This document shows positions 10,133 through 20,916 of a stretch of 64,000 nt of DNA, piece by piece. Source of the DNA: Gammaproteobacteria bacterium (GTDB lineage Bacteria > Pseudomonadota > Gammaproteobacteria > Steroidobacterales > Woeseiaceae); contig JAHZJK010000010.1 of assembly GCA_022600955.1 (NCBI GenBank), positions 62,001 through 126,000 of the forward strand, written 5' to 3'. Under the pieces are notes generated by a model. It worked only from the letters and a program-made list of their open reading frames with translations. It made no database searches and was not told the DNA's origin. Made by a program: the position numbers and the translations under genes. Every line of letters begins with the position of its first letter. Position 1 is the first letter of the stretch.

Positions 10133-11024
10133 TTGAATATTCCATTACTGCTGCCGCGACTTTCAGCGCATCGACAGTGTCCTTTACATCGTGAACGCGA
10201 ATTATCCCAGCACCGTTTCGGTATGCAATGACGGCTGCCGCAATACTCGCTGCCAGTCGCTCCTCAACATTACGCCCGACGAGCTCGCCCAGCGTCGATT
10301 TCCGGGACAGCCCCACCAGCAGTGGCGCGCCCAGATCCGTCAATTGTCGCAGATTTGCCAGCAACTCGACATTGTGTGCGTGAGTTTTGCCAAAACCGAA
10401 ACCCGGATCGACAACAATATCGTCCCTCCTGATACCAGCGTCCACACATGCCTCGAGCCTCTGCCGAAGGAAATCCTGCACCTCCAACATGACGTTCTCG
10501 TATTCCGGCTGCTCTTGCATGGTCCTCGGCTCGCCCTGCATATGCATCAGACAGACCGGCACCTGCAATTGCGCCGCTGCCTCAAGCGCACCGGCACCTC
10601 TTAGAGCCGCCACGTCGTTTATCATGCCTGCGCCCGCCGCAACGGCGTGCCGCATGACGGCTGGTTTGCTGGAATCAATGGAAATTGGCAGATCGCACAC
10701 CTGACGGATCGCTTCGATAACCGGGACAACCCGGTCAAGCTCCTGGCCTTCAGTGACATCTGCCGCACCCGGGCGCGTGGACTCCCCGCCTACATCAATG
10801 ATAGCGGCACCGTCGCGCGCCATGGACTCAGCCTGCTGACGGGCCGCATCCAGATTGGAAAACAGACCGCCATCAGAAAAAGAATCTGGAGTGATATTGA
10901 GAATGCCCATCACGACGGGGCGCACAAGCCGCAGCGCGCCTAGTCGGATGGTATCGCTAGTGTTCCTGAGCGGGTCCGCCAATATTGCCAGCCGCGTCGT
11001 CCGCTTCGGCAGTTGCCGAACCAT
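10125..11024 (-). CDS. folP: dihydropteroate synthase
   Basis: Condenses p-aminobenzoate with dihydropterin pyrophosphate in folate synthesis; the target of sulfonamides. Visible motifs are [36 protein letters not shown] and [13 protein letters not shown], ending with [10 protein letters not shown]. The start is uncertain: an ATG at 11024 (299 residues) overlaps the ftsH end by 68 bp, and a TTG at 10982 would give 285 residues, closer to the usual 280. No convincing ribosome-binding site decides between them; I used the ATG. Confidence 0.92.
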   Translation of the reverse strand: MVRQLPKRTTRLAILADPLRNTSDTIRLGALRLVRPVVMGILNITPDSFSDGGLFSNLDAARQQAESMARDGAAIIDVGGESTRPGAADVTEGQELDRVVPVIEAIRQVCDLPISIDSSKPAVMRHAVAAGAGMINDVAALRGAGALEAAAQLQVPVCLMHMQGEPRTMQEQPEYENVMLEVQDFLRQRLEACVDAGIRRDDIVVDPGFGFGKTHAHNVELLANLRQLTDLGAPLLVGLSRKSTLGELVGRNVEERLAASIAAAVIAYRNGAGIIRVHDVKDTVDALKVAAAVMEYSNE

Positions 11025-12885
11025 CACCAGGTCCCGTCGGGTCGGAACTGTCATCCCAGTCTTCCGGTGGCTGGGGCTCACGACCTTCCATGATGTCCTT
11101 GATCTGGGCATCACCAATCGTCTCGTACTTCATTAGCGCCTTGGCCATCGCGTGCAGTTGCTTGATTTCATCCTTCAGGATTTTTTCAGCACGCTGGTAG
11201 TTGCTGTCAATAATGCGGCGCACTTCCTCATCGATCGCGTGCGCGGTGTCGTCTGAGACTTGCTTGTGTTGCGTCACAGAACGGCCAAGAAACACTTCGC
11301 CGTCGTCCTCGCTGTACGTCAGTGGTCCCAAGCGGTCCGACAGCCCCCACTTGGTCACCATGTTGCGAGCAATCTCTGTGGCACGCTCAATGTCATTGGA
11401 TGCGCCCGTGGTAACGCCACCAACGCCATTAATCATTTCCTCTGCAATGCGGCCGCCAAACAAACTGGATATGCTGCTCTCCAGGCGCTGACGCGACATG
11501 CTGTAACGATCCTCTTCCGGCAAGTACATCGTGACGCCCAACGCACGTCCGCGCGGAATAATAGTCACCTTGTAGACGGGATCGTGCTCCGGTACCCGGT
11601 AGCCGACGATTGCATGTCCGGCTTCGTGATAAGCAGTATTGAGCTTTTCTTCTTCACTCATGACCATGGAGCGACGCTCCGCGCCCATCATGATCTTGTC
11701 TTTCGCCTGCTCGAACTCATCCATGCTGACAACACGCTTATTCAGTCGTGCGGCAAATAGCGCAGCCTCATTCACGAGATTCGCCAGATCAGCTCCGGAA
11801 AACCCAGGCGTACCACGAGCAATCAGGCCCGGCTTTACATCGTCCGCGAGCGGAACCTTGCGCATATGAACCTTGAGAATCATCTCGCGTCCGCGAACAT
11901 CCGGCAACGGTACAACCACCTGCCGATCAAATCGGCCTGGTCGCAACAGGGCTGGGTCAAGTACATCGGGCCTGTTTGTCGCAGCAATGACAATGATGCC
12001 TTCGCTGCCTTCAAAACCGTCCATTTCTACCAGCATCTGGTTTAATGTCTGCTCGCGCTCATCATGACCGCCACCGAGACCCGCACCGCGATGACGTCCG
12101 ACCGCATCAAGCTCATCGATAAAGATGATGCAAGGCGCCTGTTTCTTCGCCTGGTCAAACATATCGCGAACACGCGACGCACCGACGCCAACAAACATCT
12201 CGACAAAATCCGAACCGGAGATTGTAAAGAAAGGCACCTTCGCCTCGCCTGCGATTGCTTTCGCCAGTAGAGTCTTACCGGTACCTGGCGGGCCAACCAT
12301 CAAGACGCCCTTGGGAATCTTGCCGCCGAGTCGCTGGAACTTGCTGGGGTCTTTGAGGAACTCGACAACTTCCGAGACCTCCTCTTTAGCCTCTTCGACG
12401 CCGGCAACATCAGCAAAGGTGACGCCAACCTGGTCCTCGCCGAGTAACCGCGCCTTGCTCTTGCCAAACGACATCGCGCCGCGGCCACCGCCGCCGCCCT
12501 GCATCTGGCGCATGAAATAGATCCAGACACCTATCAGCAACAAAATCGGAAAAGACCCAATCAGCAGCTGGCTGATAACGCCTTGCTCTTCTTCCTCCGA
12601 ACCAGAGAACTCGACGCCGTTCTCATCCAGGAGGCCGATCAGCGTGTTGTTGTCAGTCTCAGGACTAACAGTGAAATACTGCATCTTCTCGGAGCGTCCG
12701 TAGCGAATCTTTTCTTCGCCAATTTCGGCAAAACCAACCTGTCCGGAGCGAACCTGAGCGAGAAACTCGGAGTAAGACTGCTGTTGAGGATTAACGCCAT
12801 TAACGCCGGACAGCCCTTGTACAACCGACAAGAGCACGACAATGATGACAATGAATACGAGTATATTTTTGGTTAGATCATTCAC
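10957..12885 (-). CDS. ftsH: ATP-dependent zinc metalloprotease FtsH
   Basis: Membrane-anchored AAA+ protease that degrades misfolded membrane proteins, RpoH and LpxC; 642 residues. There are two N-terminal membrane helices (about 8-24 and 105-124). The Walker A is GPPGTGKT (198-205), followed by Walker [11 protein letters not shown] and the second region of homology with RPGRFDRQ. The zinc site is HEAGH in [15 protein letters not shown], and the C-terminal tail is acidic. It lies 12 bp after rlmE. Presence of both FtsH and the sigma-32-type promoters in this window fits the usual RpoH-control circuit (inference). Confidence 0.97.
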   Translation of the reverse strand: MNDLTKNILVFIVIIVVLLSVVQGLSGVNGVNPQQQSYSEFLAQVRSGQVGFAEIGEEKIRYGRSEKMQYFTVSPETDNNTLIGLLDENGVEFSGSEEEEQGVISQLLIGSFPILLLIGVWIYFMRQMQGGGGGRGAMSFGKSKARLLGEDQVGVTFADVAGVEEAKEEVSEVVEFLKDPSKFQRLGGKIPKGVLMVGPPGTGKTLLAKAIAGEAKVPFFTISGSDFVEMFVGVGASRVRDMFDQAKKQAPCIIFIDELDAVGRHRGAGLGGGHDEREQTLNQMLVEMDGFEGSEGIIVIAATNRPDVLDPALLRPGRFDRQVVVPLPDVRGREMILKVHMRKVPLADDVKPGLIARGTPGFSGADLANLVNEAALFAARLNKRVVSMDEFEQAKDKIMMGAERRSMVMSEEEKLNTAYHEAGHAIVGYRVPEHDPVYKVTIIPRGRALGVTMYLPEEDRYSMSRQRLESSISSLFGGRIAEEMINGVGGVTTGASNDIERATEIARNMVTKWGLSDRLGPLTYSEDDGEVFLGRSVTQHKQVSDDTAHAIDEEVRRIIDSNYQRAEKILKDEIKQLHAMAKALMKYETIGDAQIKDIMEGREPQPPEDWDDSSDPTGPGDGSATAEADDAAGNIGGPAQEH

Positions 12886-12897
12886 GATTCGACACTA

Positions 12898-13521
12898 CTA
12901 CAATTGATAGCCTCTCGCTACCAAGTAAACCTCACGGCTGCCAGCTCTTGAAGCCTTTGGTTTCATGACTCTGACACGCTCAAACGAGCTCCGTGCATCC
13001 GTAACAAATTCGTCAATTCCCTCACCCTGGAATACCTTGCAAACGAAGCTGCCGCGCGGTTTGAGTACCCGGCGAGCCATATCGAGTGCGAGTTCCACCA
13101 GGTACATTGAGCGGGGCTGATCAACGGCCTTGTTGCCGCTGATATTGGGGGCCATATCACTCATTACAAGGTCCACCTCGCGCTCGCCTGCGATTTGCAG
13201 CAATTGCTCAAAAACCTGGTCGTCCTGAAAGTCGCCCTGAACAAAATCGACGTCGGGCAGCGAATCCATTTCCAGCAGATCAACTGCAACAATTCGCGCC
13301 CGTCCCTTGAGCCTTTTGGTCACGTATTGACTCCAGCTGCCTGGCGCCGAGCCAAGATCAACGACAACCATGTCAGGTCTCAGGAAACGCTCTTTTTCGT
13401 CAATCTGCTCGAGTTTGTAGACGGCCCTCGAACGCCAGCCATCCCGACGAGCCATTTGTACATAAGGATCGCGCTCCTGACGGTCTCTCCAACTGCCACC
13501 GGTTCTGCGCGGCTTACTCAT
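12898..13521 (-). CDS. rlmE: 23S rRNA (uridine-2'-O-)-methyltransferase RlmE
   Basis: Heat-shock methyltransferase (FtsJ/RrmJ) that methylates U2552 in the 23S A-loop using S-adenosylmethionine; 207 residues. The SAM-binding motif is VVDLGSAPGSWSQY, and the K-D-K-E tetrad is suggested by R/K near RSRAVYKL, D in MSDMAPNISG, K in VCKVFQGEG and E in SREVYLVA. The ATG at 13521 follows a GGAGAA ribosome-binding site. It heads the rlmE-ftsH-folP-glmM run and is divergent from yhbY with a 43-bp gap. Confidence 0.96.
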   Translation of the reverse strand: MSKPRRTGGSWRDRQERDPYVQMARRDGWRSRAVYKLEQIDEKERFLRPDMVVVDLGSAPGSWSQYVTKRLKGRARIVAVDLLEMDSLPDVDFVQGDFQDDQVFEQLLQIAGEREVDLVMSDMAPNISGNKAVDQPRSMYLVELALDMARRVLKPRGSFVCKVFQGEGIDEFVTDARSSFERVRVMKPKASRAGSREVYLVARGYQL

Positions 13522-13564
13522 TCTCTGTTCTCCAGCCGTGCTGACACTGTTACACTCCGCGCGC

Positions 13565-13873
13565 ATGAAACTGACCGAATCACAGAAAAAACACCTTCGC
13601 GGACGCGGACACCAACTCAATCCGACCGTAATGATCGGCGACGCCGGACTTTCGGAGGCCGTACTGGCCGAATTTGAGCAGACCCTGTCTCATCATGAAC
13701 TCATAAAGATAACTGTTCGGGTCGGCGACCGAACCGCTCGGGATGAGATCATCCAGACTCTCTGCGACGGTCAAAACGCAAGCTTGATCCAGCGGATGGG
13801 CAACGTCGCTTTGTTGTATCGAGCCAATCCCGACAAGCCCCCAGAAAAGCGCCTGCGTATTCCGTCTCGTTAA
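13565..13873 (+). CDS. yhbY: ribosome assembly RNA-binding protein YhbY (CRM domain)
   Basis: Small CRM-domain protein that associates with pre-50S particles; 102 residues from MKLTESQKKHLRGRGH. The conserved GxxG loop is in VMIGDAGLSEAVL, followed by ELIKITV, as in the family. Nine extra in-frame codons upstream were rejected because homologs begin at MKLT/MNLT. It is divergent from rlmE and abuts the 3' end of greA on the other strand with no gap. Confidence 0.93.
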   Translation: MKLTESQKKHLRGRGHQLNPTVMIGDAGLSEAVLAEFEQTLSHHELIKITVRVGDRTARDEIIQTLCDGQNASLIQRMGNVALLYRANPDKPPEKRLRIPSR

Positions 13874-14350
13874 CTACTCGTAGCGAACTTCTAAAACTTC
13901 GTAAGACTTTTCACCGTCGGGTGCCCTGAACTCGACCACGTCGCCTTCGTTCTTGCTGATCAGTGCTCGTGCGATGGGCGAAGTGTAGGACAGCAGTCCG
14001 CTCTTGATATCCGCCTCATCGTCGCCGACGATCTTGTAGGTAATTTCCTTCTCAGTGTCCTCATCCAGCAACAACACCGTGGAACCGAAGATGACTTTGC
14101 CACGCGCATCAATCTCGGTGACATCAATCACCTGGACATGTGACAACTTGCCTTCCAGTTCCTTAATGCGGCCTTCGATAAAGCCTTGCTGTTCTTTCGC
14201 CGCATGATACTCAGCGTTTTCTTTCAAATCGCCGTGCTCACGCGCCTCGGCAATCGCTCTGATCACTGTTGGACGATCCTCGCCTTTCAGACGCTTGAGT
14301 TCATCCTGCAACAGCCCGTGACCTCGTATCGTCATCGGCACCTTACTCAT
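13874..14350 (-). CDS. greA: transcription elongation factor GreA
   Basis: Binds the RNA polymerase secondary channel and stimulates cleavage of backtracked transcripts; 158 residues, the standard length. The N-terminal coiled coil carries the acidic tip ([19 protein letters not shown]) and the C-terminal domain ends with [10 protein letters not shown]. It overlaps the carB stop by 4 bp (ATGA) and so is probably the last gene of the dapB-carAB-greA run. Confidence 0.97.
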   Translation of the reverse strand: MSKVPMTIRGHGLLQDELKRLKGEDRPTVIRAIAEAREHGDLKENAEYHAAKEQQGFIEGRIKELEGKLSHVQVIDVTEIDARGKVIFGSTVLLLDEDTEKEITYKIVGDDEADIKSGLLSYTSPIARALISKNEGDVVEFRAPDGEKSYEVLEVRYE

Positions 14351-17300
14351 GCAACCACCTCGTTGTGCAAATCCTGCAGACGGTTCACTTCGCCGTTATC
14401 GAGATGTTCGATCGCCCGACAAGTCGCGATAGCCGCCCCCAAGGTTGTATAATACGTTACGTTTCGCCGCACGGCCTCCGCGCGAATTGACCGCGACTCG
14501 ACGATAGCCTGCTTGCCCTCGGTCGTATTAACGATCAGATCAATTTCACCGTTCTTAATCATATCAACGATATGCGGGCGGCCCTCACGGACTTTGTTGA
14601 CACGACGACAGGACACTCCTGAAAGCGCAAGACTCTCTGCTGTGCCGTGCGTAGCAACAATATCAAATCCCATTTCGGTGAGAATGGTAGCGAGTTCAAC
14701 CGCGCCTTTCTTGTCCCGATCTCGAACAGAAAGAAGTGCCGCTCCCTGGCGTGGCAGTGTTACCCCTGATGCCAGCTGTGCTTTTGCATACGCCTCGCCG
14801 AATGTGCGACCAACCCCCATGACTTCCCCGGTTGACTTCATTTCCGGCCCAAGAATCGGGTCACTGCCAGGGAACTTGATGAACGGGAACACTGCTTCTT
14901 TAACCGAGAAATATTCAGGTACTCGCTGATTTACGAAGCCCTGATCCGCAAGCGATTCACCTACCATAACTTTGGCTGCAATCTTCGCAAGCGGAATACC
15001 GATCGCTTTAGACACAAATGGTGCGGTTCGGGATGCTCTTGGATTAACTTCCAGCAGGTAAACAACGTCTCCCTGAATCGCAAACTGTGTATTCATAAGC
15101 CCGATCACGTTCAGGCCCTTGGCAAGCTTGATCACCTGTTCCTCGAGTTCCTTCTGAACCTCGGCGCTCAGACTGAAAGGCGGAAGTGAGCAGCCCGAGT
15201 CTCCAGAATGCACGCCTGCCTGTTCAATATGCTCCATTACGCCACCGATCAAAACTCGATCGCCATCGCAAATACAGTCGACGTCCACCTCGGTCGCAAG
15301 GTCAAGAAAGCGGTCCAGCAAGACAGGACTATCGTTAGACACACCGATAGCCGCATCCATGTAAATACCGAGGTCTTCCTCACCATGTACCACTTCCATC
15401 GCACGACCACCCAGGACGTAGGACGGGCGAACAATCAATGGAAAACCGACATCTGACCCAGACTTCAACGCTTCTTCTTTACTCCGCGCTGTCAAATTCG
15501 GCGGCTGCCTGAGGCCAAGGTCCTCGACGAGTTTCTGGAAGCGCTCGCGATCCTCCGCCAGGTCGATCGAATCCGGTGACGTTCCAATAATCGGAGCTCC
15601 AGCCGCCTCCAGGTCACGTGCCAGCTTCAATGGTGTCTGACCACCGTACTGCACGATGATGCCTTTCGGCTTTTCCTTGTCGACGATTTCCATGACATCT
15701 TCGAACGTCAATGATTCGAAGTACAGGCGGTCGGACGTATCGTAATCGGTGGAAACTGTTTCAGGGTTACAGTTGACCATGATCGTCTCGTAACCAGACT
15801 CTTTTAACGCTAGCGCGGCGTGGACGCAGCAATAGTCAAACTCAATGCCTTGCCCGATGCGATTAGGGCCGCCGCCCAGAATCATGATTTTCTGCTTGTC
15901 GCTGGGTTCTGCTTCGCACTCTTCCTCATAAGTGGAGTACAGGTAGGCCGTCGAAGTTGAAAACTCAGCAGCACAAGTATCTACGCGTTTGTAGACAGGC
16001 CGTATTCCCATCTCGTGGCGTCGTTTGCGAATGGCGGTTTCCAGTTCTCCAAGCACGACTGCCATGCGTGCGTCCGAGAACCCCTTGCGTTTCAAGTTGC
16101 GCATCATGTGTGCGTCAATGCCGCCAAGTCCAATCTCACGCATCTTGTTCTCGGCATTCACAATGTCTGCGACCTGCACCAGGAACCACGGATCGATACC
16201 GGTAATGTCGCCAACATCCTCAAACGAGTAGCCGTGGCGCAAGGCATCTGCGACATACAACAACCGATCAGGACCCGGCATGCGCAGCTCGTGACGGAGC
16301 TTGTCGCGGTCAGCATCTGTCGCAATCGGTCCACAGATTTCGTCGAGACCATTGATTCCGGTTTCGAGTCCACGCAATGCTTTCTGCAACGACTCCTGGA
16401 AATTGCGGCCCATCGACATGACTTCGCCGACTGATTTCATCTGCGTCGTCAAACGATCGTTTGCGCCAGGGAATTTTTCAAATGTAAAGCGCGGGATTTT
16501 CGTGACTACATAGTCGATAGTCGGTTCGAACGACGCCGGCGTTGCGCCACCGGTAATATCGTTTTTGAGTTCGTCCAGTGTGTAGCCGACAGCAAGTTTG
16601 GCAGCGACTTTGGCGATCGGAAAACCGGTCGCTTTCGACGCCAGTGCCGATGAACGGGAAACTCGCGGGTTCATTTCAATGATCAGAACTCGACCCGTAT
16701 TTGGACATATGGCGAACTGGACGTTCGAACCGCCTGTCTCGACGCCGATCTTGCGCAAAACTTCTATCGAGGCGTCACGCAGACGCTGGTACTCCTTGTC
16801 TGTCAGAGTCTGCGCAGGGGCAACTGTTATCGAGTCACCCGTGTGCACGCCCATTGGGTCGAAGTTTTCGATAGAACAAACGATGATGCAATTGTCGTTG
16901 CGGTCACGCACCACCTCCATCTCAAATTCTTTCCAGCCAATGACCGACTCTTCGAGCAGGATTTCAGTGGTCGGCGACATTTCCAGGCCGTGCGTAACGA
17001 TGCGTACGAATTCCTCGCGATTGTAGGCAATTCCACCACCGGTACCGCCGAGCGTAAACGACGGCCGGATAATCGTCGGAAAACCAATGCCCTGCTGCTT
17101 CTCCAGTGCTTCTTCAATCGTATGTGCGATCTCCGCACGCGGGCACTCGAGTCCGATCTCACCCATCGCAATGCGAAACAGGTCCCGATCTTCAGCCATG
17201 TCGATCGCGTCACGTGAAGCCGCGATCAACTCGACATCGTATTTCTCAAGTACGCCATTGCTGGCCAGGTCCAGCGCGCAATTCAGTCCTGTCTGACCAC

Positions 17301-17571
17301 CCATAGTCGGCAACAACGCGTCCGGACGTTCTTTCGCAATAATGCGCTCAAGCGCTGTCCAGTGAACCGGCTCAATGTAGATCGCATCGGCGGTTTCCGG
17401 GTCTGTCATGATCGTCGCCGGATTCGAGTTCACGAGAATTACCCGGAAGCCTTCTTCACGCAGGGCTTTGCAGGCTTGCGCACCTGAGTAGTCGAATTCG
17501 CAGGCCTGCCCGATAACGATGGGCCCCGCGCCGATGATCAGGATGCTGTTTATGTCAGTGCGTTTTGGCAT
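14347..17571 (-). CDS. carB: carbamoyl-phosphate synthase large subunit
   Basis: Makes carbamoyl phosphate for arginine and pyrimidines from bicarbonate, ATP and ammonia delivered by CarA; 1074 residues, the usual size. There are two homologous ATP-grasp halves (first from [20 protein letters not shown], second from [19 protein letters not shown]), an oligomerisation segment between them, and a C-terminal MGS-like allosteric domain ([14 protein letters not shown]). There is a 65-bp AT-rich gap to carA upstream and a 4-bp overlap with greA downstream. Confidence 0.97.
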   Translation of the reverse strand: MPKRTDINSILIIGAGPIVIGQACEFDYSGAQACKALREEGFRVILVNSNPATIMTDPETADAIYIEPVHWTALERIIAKERPDALLPTMGGQTGLNCALDLASNGVLEKYDVELIAASRDAIDMAEDRDLFRIAMGEIGLECPRAEIAHTIEEALEKQQGIGFPTIIRPSFTLGGTGGGIAYNREEFVRIVTHGLEMSPTTEILLEESVIGWKEFEMEVVRDRNDNCIIVCSIENFDPMGVHTGDSITVAPAQTLTDKEYQRLRDASIEVLRKIGVETGGSNVQFAICPNTGRVLIIEMNPRVSRSSALASKATGFPIAKVAAKLAVGYTLDELKNDITGGATPASFEPTIDYVVTKIPRFTFEKFPGANDRLTTQMKSVGEVMSMGRNFQESLQKALRGLETGINGLDEICGPIATDADRDKLRHELRMPGPDRLLYVADALRHGYSFEDVGDITGIDPWFLVQVADIVNAENKMREIGLGGIDAHMMRNLKRKGFSDARMAVVLGELETAIRKRRHEMGIRPVYKRVDTCAAEFSTSTAYLYSTYEEECEAEPSDKQKIMILGGGPNRIGQGIEFDYCCVHAALALKESGYETIMVNCNPETVSTDYDTSDRLYFESLTFEDVMEIVDKEKPKGIIVQYGGQTPLKLARDLEAAGAPIIGTSPDSIDLAEDRERFQKLVEDLGLRQPPNLTARSKEEALKSGSDVGFPLIVRPSYVLGGRAMEVVHGEEDLGIYMDAAIGVSNDSPVLLDRFLDLATEVDVDCICDGDRVLIGGVMEHIEQAGVHSGDSGCSLPPFSLSAEVQKELEEQVIKLAKGLNVIGLMNTQFAIQGDVVYLLEVNPRASRTAPFVSKAIGIPLAKIAAKVMVGESLADQGFVNQRVPEYFSVKEAVFPFIKFPGSDPILGPEMKSTGEVMGVGRTFGEAYAKAQLASGVTLPRQGAALLSVRDRDKKGAVELATILTEMGFDIVATHGTAESLALSGVSCRRVNKVREGRPHIVDMIKNGEIDLIVNTTEGKQAIVESRSIRAEAVRRNVTYYTTLGAAIATCRAIEHLDNGEVNRLQDLHNEVVA

Positions 17572-17636
17572 TCAGGTGATTCTTCTTTACGATAAATTAG
17601 ATTAACTAATACGGGTAACTATTTGTTTTAAAACAT

Positions 17637-18794
17637 TTACTTTGAAAGTATAGCCTTTAGGCCGCTCTTCTTTCGTGCATCCATGTTCTGGATGAACCGC
17701 TCGAATAAAGGCAATAGATCGTGCGGCCCGGGACTGGCTTCCGGATGCCCCTGAAAACTGAACGCAGGCTTGTCCTTGAAGCGTACTCCCTGCAGCGTGC
17801 CGTCAAACAGGGAGCGATGTGTCGTTTCGACATTATCCGGTAACGAGTTCTCGTCAACAGCGAAACCGTGATTCTGGCTCGTAATCATTACCTGCCCGGT
17901 CTCGATATCCTGCACCGGGTGATTGGCACCATGGTGCCCAAACTTCATCTTTTCAGTCTTGCCACCGGCAGCGAGGCCGAGCAACTGGTGCCCGAGACAG
18001 ATCCCGAACACCGGGATGCCTTTGTCCAGAAAGGTCTGAATTGCTTCGATGGCATACTCACAGGGCTCGGGATCACCCGGGCCATTGGACAGAAAAATAC
18101 CGTCCGGGGTTAGAGCAAGGGCCTCCTCCGCTGGCGTCGTCGCCGGCACGACGGTCAGGCGACAATCGAGATCTGACAACAACCTCAGGATATTGCGCTT
18201 GACGCCAAAGTCATACGCTACGACGTGATACGGCGCGATACGACGACTCATGATGCGTGGCTTGAGGCCGAACGACGTGCCCTGGGACCATTGGTAGGGC
18301 TGTTTTGTCGTGACGAATTTCGCCAGATCCATGCCGGCAATACCTGGGAACTTCCGAGCGTGCTCGATCGCTTTCTCGACAGCCTGGTCGCCCGTCATGA
18401 TGCAACCCGATTGTGCGCCTTTCTCGCGGATTATCCGCGTTAGTTTGCGCGTATCAATATCTGCAATCGCCACAGTTCCACCCTGGCGCAGAAACGACGA
18501 GAAGCTGCGTTCTGAGCGCCAGCTGCTGGTCAGCATAGAACTGTCGCGAACAATGAGACCGGACGCGTGTATCTGTTCCGACTCCATATCTTCGCTGTTA
18601 GTACCGGTGTTACCGATATGCGGGTATGTCAGCGTGACAATCTGACGACAGTACGACGGGTCAGTCAGGATTTCCTGATAGCCAGTCATAGCGGTATTGA
18701 ACACCACTTCACCAATCGTCTGGCCATCGGCGCCAATTGATGTGCCGTGGAAGACGGTGCCGTCCTGCAGTGCAAGTATCGCGGGAGTACTCAA
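17637..18794 (-). CDS. carA: carbamoyl-phosphate synthase small (glutaminase) subunit
   Basis: Hydrolyses glutamine and channels ammonia to CarB; 385 residues. The N-terminal CarA domain begins [14 protein letters not shown]. The C-terminal class I amidotransferase has the catalytic Cys in [11 protein letters not shown] and His/Glu in [13 protein letters not shown]. The start codon is TTG at 18794, preceded by GAGG seven bases upstream. No ATG lies closer to the conserved N-terminus. The 191 bp upstream to dapB shows no recognisable gene. Confidence 0.96.
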   Translation of the reverse strand: MSTPAILALQDGTVFHGTSIGADGQTIGEVVFNTAMTGYQEILTDPSYCRQIVTLTYPHIGNTGTNSEDMESEQIHASGLIVRDSSMLTSSWRSERSFSSFLRQGGTVAIADIDTRKLTRIIREKGAQSGCIMTGDQAVEKAIEHARKFPGIAGMDLAKFVTTKQPYQWSQGTSFGLKPRIMSRRIAPYHVVAYDFGVKRNILRLLSDLDCRLTVVPATTPAEEALALTPDGIFLSNGPGDPEPCEYAIEAIQTFLDKGIPVFGICLGHQLLGLAAGGKTEKMKFGHHGANHPVQDIETGQVMITSQNHGFAVDENSLPDNVETTHRSLFDGTLQGVRFKDKPAFSFQGHPEASPGPHDLLPLFERFIQNMDARKKSGLKAILSK

Positions 18795-18985
18795 GAACGA
18801 TCCTCAATAAGCCAATCAAAATCATGACCAGTGAGGACCAGATGGTCGCAGCATCCGCGGGTTGCAGATGCACAAAAGCGGAAGGACTTGGCCTCCCGCT
18901 CGCGACTTCGCTGACCGCCCAGCGATCCGGCGTAGTTTACTGAAGGGTGAGCAATTCCGCCAGACTCAAAGTGGCATTTTTGGCG

Positions 18986-19678
18986 TCAATCAACCCCAAA
19001 AAGGACGTCCTGCATCGAATAATAGCCTGGCTGTTGGCCTGCAACCCAGCGTGCGGCGCGAACTGCACCTTCTGCGAACACGACCCTGGTAGTCACGCTA
19101 TGCCCGAAAGTGAGGCGCTCTGTGGCGCTGGCCATCGTAACCGCGTGATCACCAGGCACTTCGTCCCGCCGCTCTACCTCGTACCTGATCGAGCCGGAAT
19201 CGAGATCATTGCGGACCGCCGCAATTGCCTCGCCGAGTTTCAGCGCAGTGCCTGACGGCGCGTCTTTCTTGTGCACGTGGTGCACTTCATCGATCTGCAC
19301 ATTGAAATCAGCCCCCAGTGCAGCCGCTGCGGCAGCAACACAGCGCTCCAGTACAGCAACGCCAAGACTCATGTTTCGGTCATAGACGACGGCCAATGAT
19401 TTGCTCGCATCACTTATGGCGCTCAATTGAGCCTCGTCCAGGCCACTCACGCCACAAACCAGCGGGACGTCGCAACGGCTCGCCGCCTGCAAAACATCTC
19501 CAGTTGCTTCCGGCAGGCTGAAATCGATCAGGACATCCGCTTCGTTGAGCAGTGCATCGAGGTCCTCACCTCGCGCCCAGATTCCGGCCAGGCTCAGGTC
19601 ATCCTGCTGCTCGACGAGTGTAGCTACAGCCTGGCCCATGCGACCAGCACCGGCAACGGCAATTCTCAGGTTAGTGAT
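18986..19678 (-). CDS. dapB: 4-hydroxy-tetrahydrodipicolinate reductase
   Basis: NAD(P)H-dependent reductase of the lysine/diaminopimelate pathway. The active-site motif is HHVHKKDAPSGTAL and the dinucleotide loop is RIAVAGAGRMGQ. The first ATG in frame (19639) is the Met inside that loop and cannot be the start. Between the dnaJ stop (19714-19712, same frame) and the loop there is no ATG, GTG or TTG. An AGGAG at 19689-19685 is six bases before an ATC codon at 19678, and CTG at 19669 and ATT at 19663 are the other near-cognates. I set the start at the ATC, giving 230 residues (IxxLRIAVAG). A sequencing error is the alternative. The loop is one residue shorter than the E. coli form, as in some short DapBs. 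Confidence 0.85.
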   Translation of the reverse strand: MTNLRIAVAGAGRMGQAVATLVEQQDDLSLAGIWARGEDLDALLNEADVLIDFSLPEATGDVLQAASRCDVPLVCGVSGLDEAQLSAISDASKSLAVVYDRNMSLGVAVLERCVAAAAAALGADFNVQIDEVHHVHKKDAPSGTALKLGEAIAAVRNDLDSGSIRYEVERRDEVPGDHAVTMASATERLTFGHSVTTRVVFAEGAVRAARWVAGQQPGYYSMQDVLFGVD

Positions 19679-19711
19679 AGCGAGCTCCTGACGGAGGAAA
19701 GCTGCATGATA

Positions 19712-20851
19712 CTACTGGCTGATTCGATCGAAAAAGCGCTTCACTGTGTCCAGCCAGCCGTCAGCGCGCGGGCTGTGCTTATCGCCGCCCTTTTTCACCA
19801 GCCCTTCGAATTTCTCAAGCAAGTCTTTTTGCTCGGAGGTCAGGTTGATTGGCGTCTCAACAGAAACCTGGGCGAACAGATCGCCCTGGCGCGGATCCCT
19901 GACTGTCGTTACGCCCTTGCCGCGCAGCCGAAAAACCTTGCCAGACTGCGTACCGCCAGGAATTTTCAATGAAACATTGCCATCGAGCGTCGGCAATTCG
20001 ACTTCGCCACCAAGTGTCGCGGTCGCGAAGCTTACGGGTACCTCGCAAGCGAGGTTGGCACCATCACGTTCGAAAATCTTGTGCTTGTTGACTCGTAGCT
20101 CAACATACAGATCGCCAGCCGGACCACCATTGCGCCCCGCCTCGCCCTCGCCCGAAAGTCGAATGCGGTCGCCGTCATCAACACCAGCAGGTACCTTGAC
20201 CGACAACGTCCTGGTCTTACGGATGCGGCCGCGACCATGACAGTCCGTACAAGGGTCGCTAATCGTCGTTCCGGCACCCTTACACACCGGGCACGTCTGC
20301 TGAACGGAAAAGAATCCTTGTTGCATTCGTACCTGGCCCGCCCCGGAACAGGTCGAACACGCTTCAGGATCAGATCCTTTCTTCGCACCAGAACCTTTGC
20401 AGGTCCCGCAGCTAACCTGCGTAGGAACGTCGATTTCCACTGTGTCGCCAGCAACGGCCTTTTCCAGGTCGAGTTTCAGCTCATAACCAAGATCTGCACC
20501 GCGAAATACCTGCGGCCCACCGCCGCCGCCGCGGCGACCACCACCGAAAATATCGCCGAACACATCGCCGAAAATATCGCCAAAGCCTTCCGCACCAAAG
20601 CCGCCCTGACCGCCCGCACCTGCACGCAGACCGTCATGACCAAACTGGTCATAGGTAGAGCGTTTCTCGGTATCCTTGAGGACCTCGTAGGCTTCCTTAG
20701 CCTCTTTGAATTTCTTCTCCGCACCGCCGTCATCATCCTTGTTGCGGTCGGGATGGTGTTTCATAGCCAGGCGTCGATAGGCCTTCTTGATCTCATCGGC
20801 AGACGCCGATTTTGAGACACCCAGAATGTCGTAGTAATCGCGCTTAGCCAT
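19712..20851 (-). CDS. dnaJ: chaperone protein DnaJ
   Basis: Co-chaperone that delivers clients to DnaK and stimulates its ATPase; 379 residues. The J domain carries HPD in KHHPDRNKD, followed by a Gly/Phe-rich linker. Four CxxCxGxG zinc repeats are visible ([32 protein letters not shown]), then two C-terminal substrate-binding domains. It lies 65 bp after dnaK with a GC-rich stem-loop between them, and the stop is in frame with the following dapB. Confidence 0.97.
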   Translation of the reverse strand: MAKRDYYDILGVSKSASADEIKKAYRRLAMKHHPDRNKDDDGGAEKKFKEAKEAYEVLKDTEKRSTYDQFGHDGLRAGAGGQGGFGAEGFGDIFGDVFGDIFGGGRRGGGGGPQVFRGADLGYELKLDLEKAVAGDTVEIDVPTQVSCGTCKGSGAKKGSDPEACSTCSGAGQVRMQQGFFSVQQTCPVCKGAGTTISDPCTDCHGRGRIRKTRTLSVKVPAGVDDGDRIRLSGEGEAGRNGGPAGDLYVELRVNKHKIFERDGANLACEVPVSFATATLGGEVELPTLDGNVSLKIPGGTQSGKVFRLRGKGVTTVRDPRQGDLFAQVSVETPINLTSEQKDLLEKFEGLVKKGGDKHSPRADGWLDTVKRFFDRISQ

Positions 20852-20869
20852 GTTTACCTTCTATATACG

Positions 20870-20891
20870 TCGGGCGCCTTGCGGCGCCCGA
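20870..20891 (-). other. GC-rich stem-loop between dnaK and dnaJ
   Basis: A perfect 9-bp stem, TCGGGCGCC / GGCGCCCGA, closes a 4-base loop. There is no T-run after it on either strand, so it is unlikely to be a full terminator. Stem-loops between dnaK and dnaJ often adjust the ratio of the two transcripts by processing or partial termination; that role is inferred here. Confidence 0.6.
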
Positions 20892-20916
20892 ACGATTTTA
20901 CCTATTCCAGCTGGAA

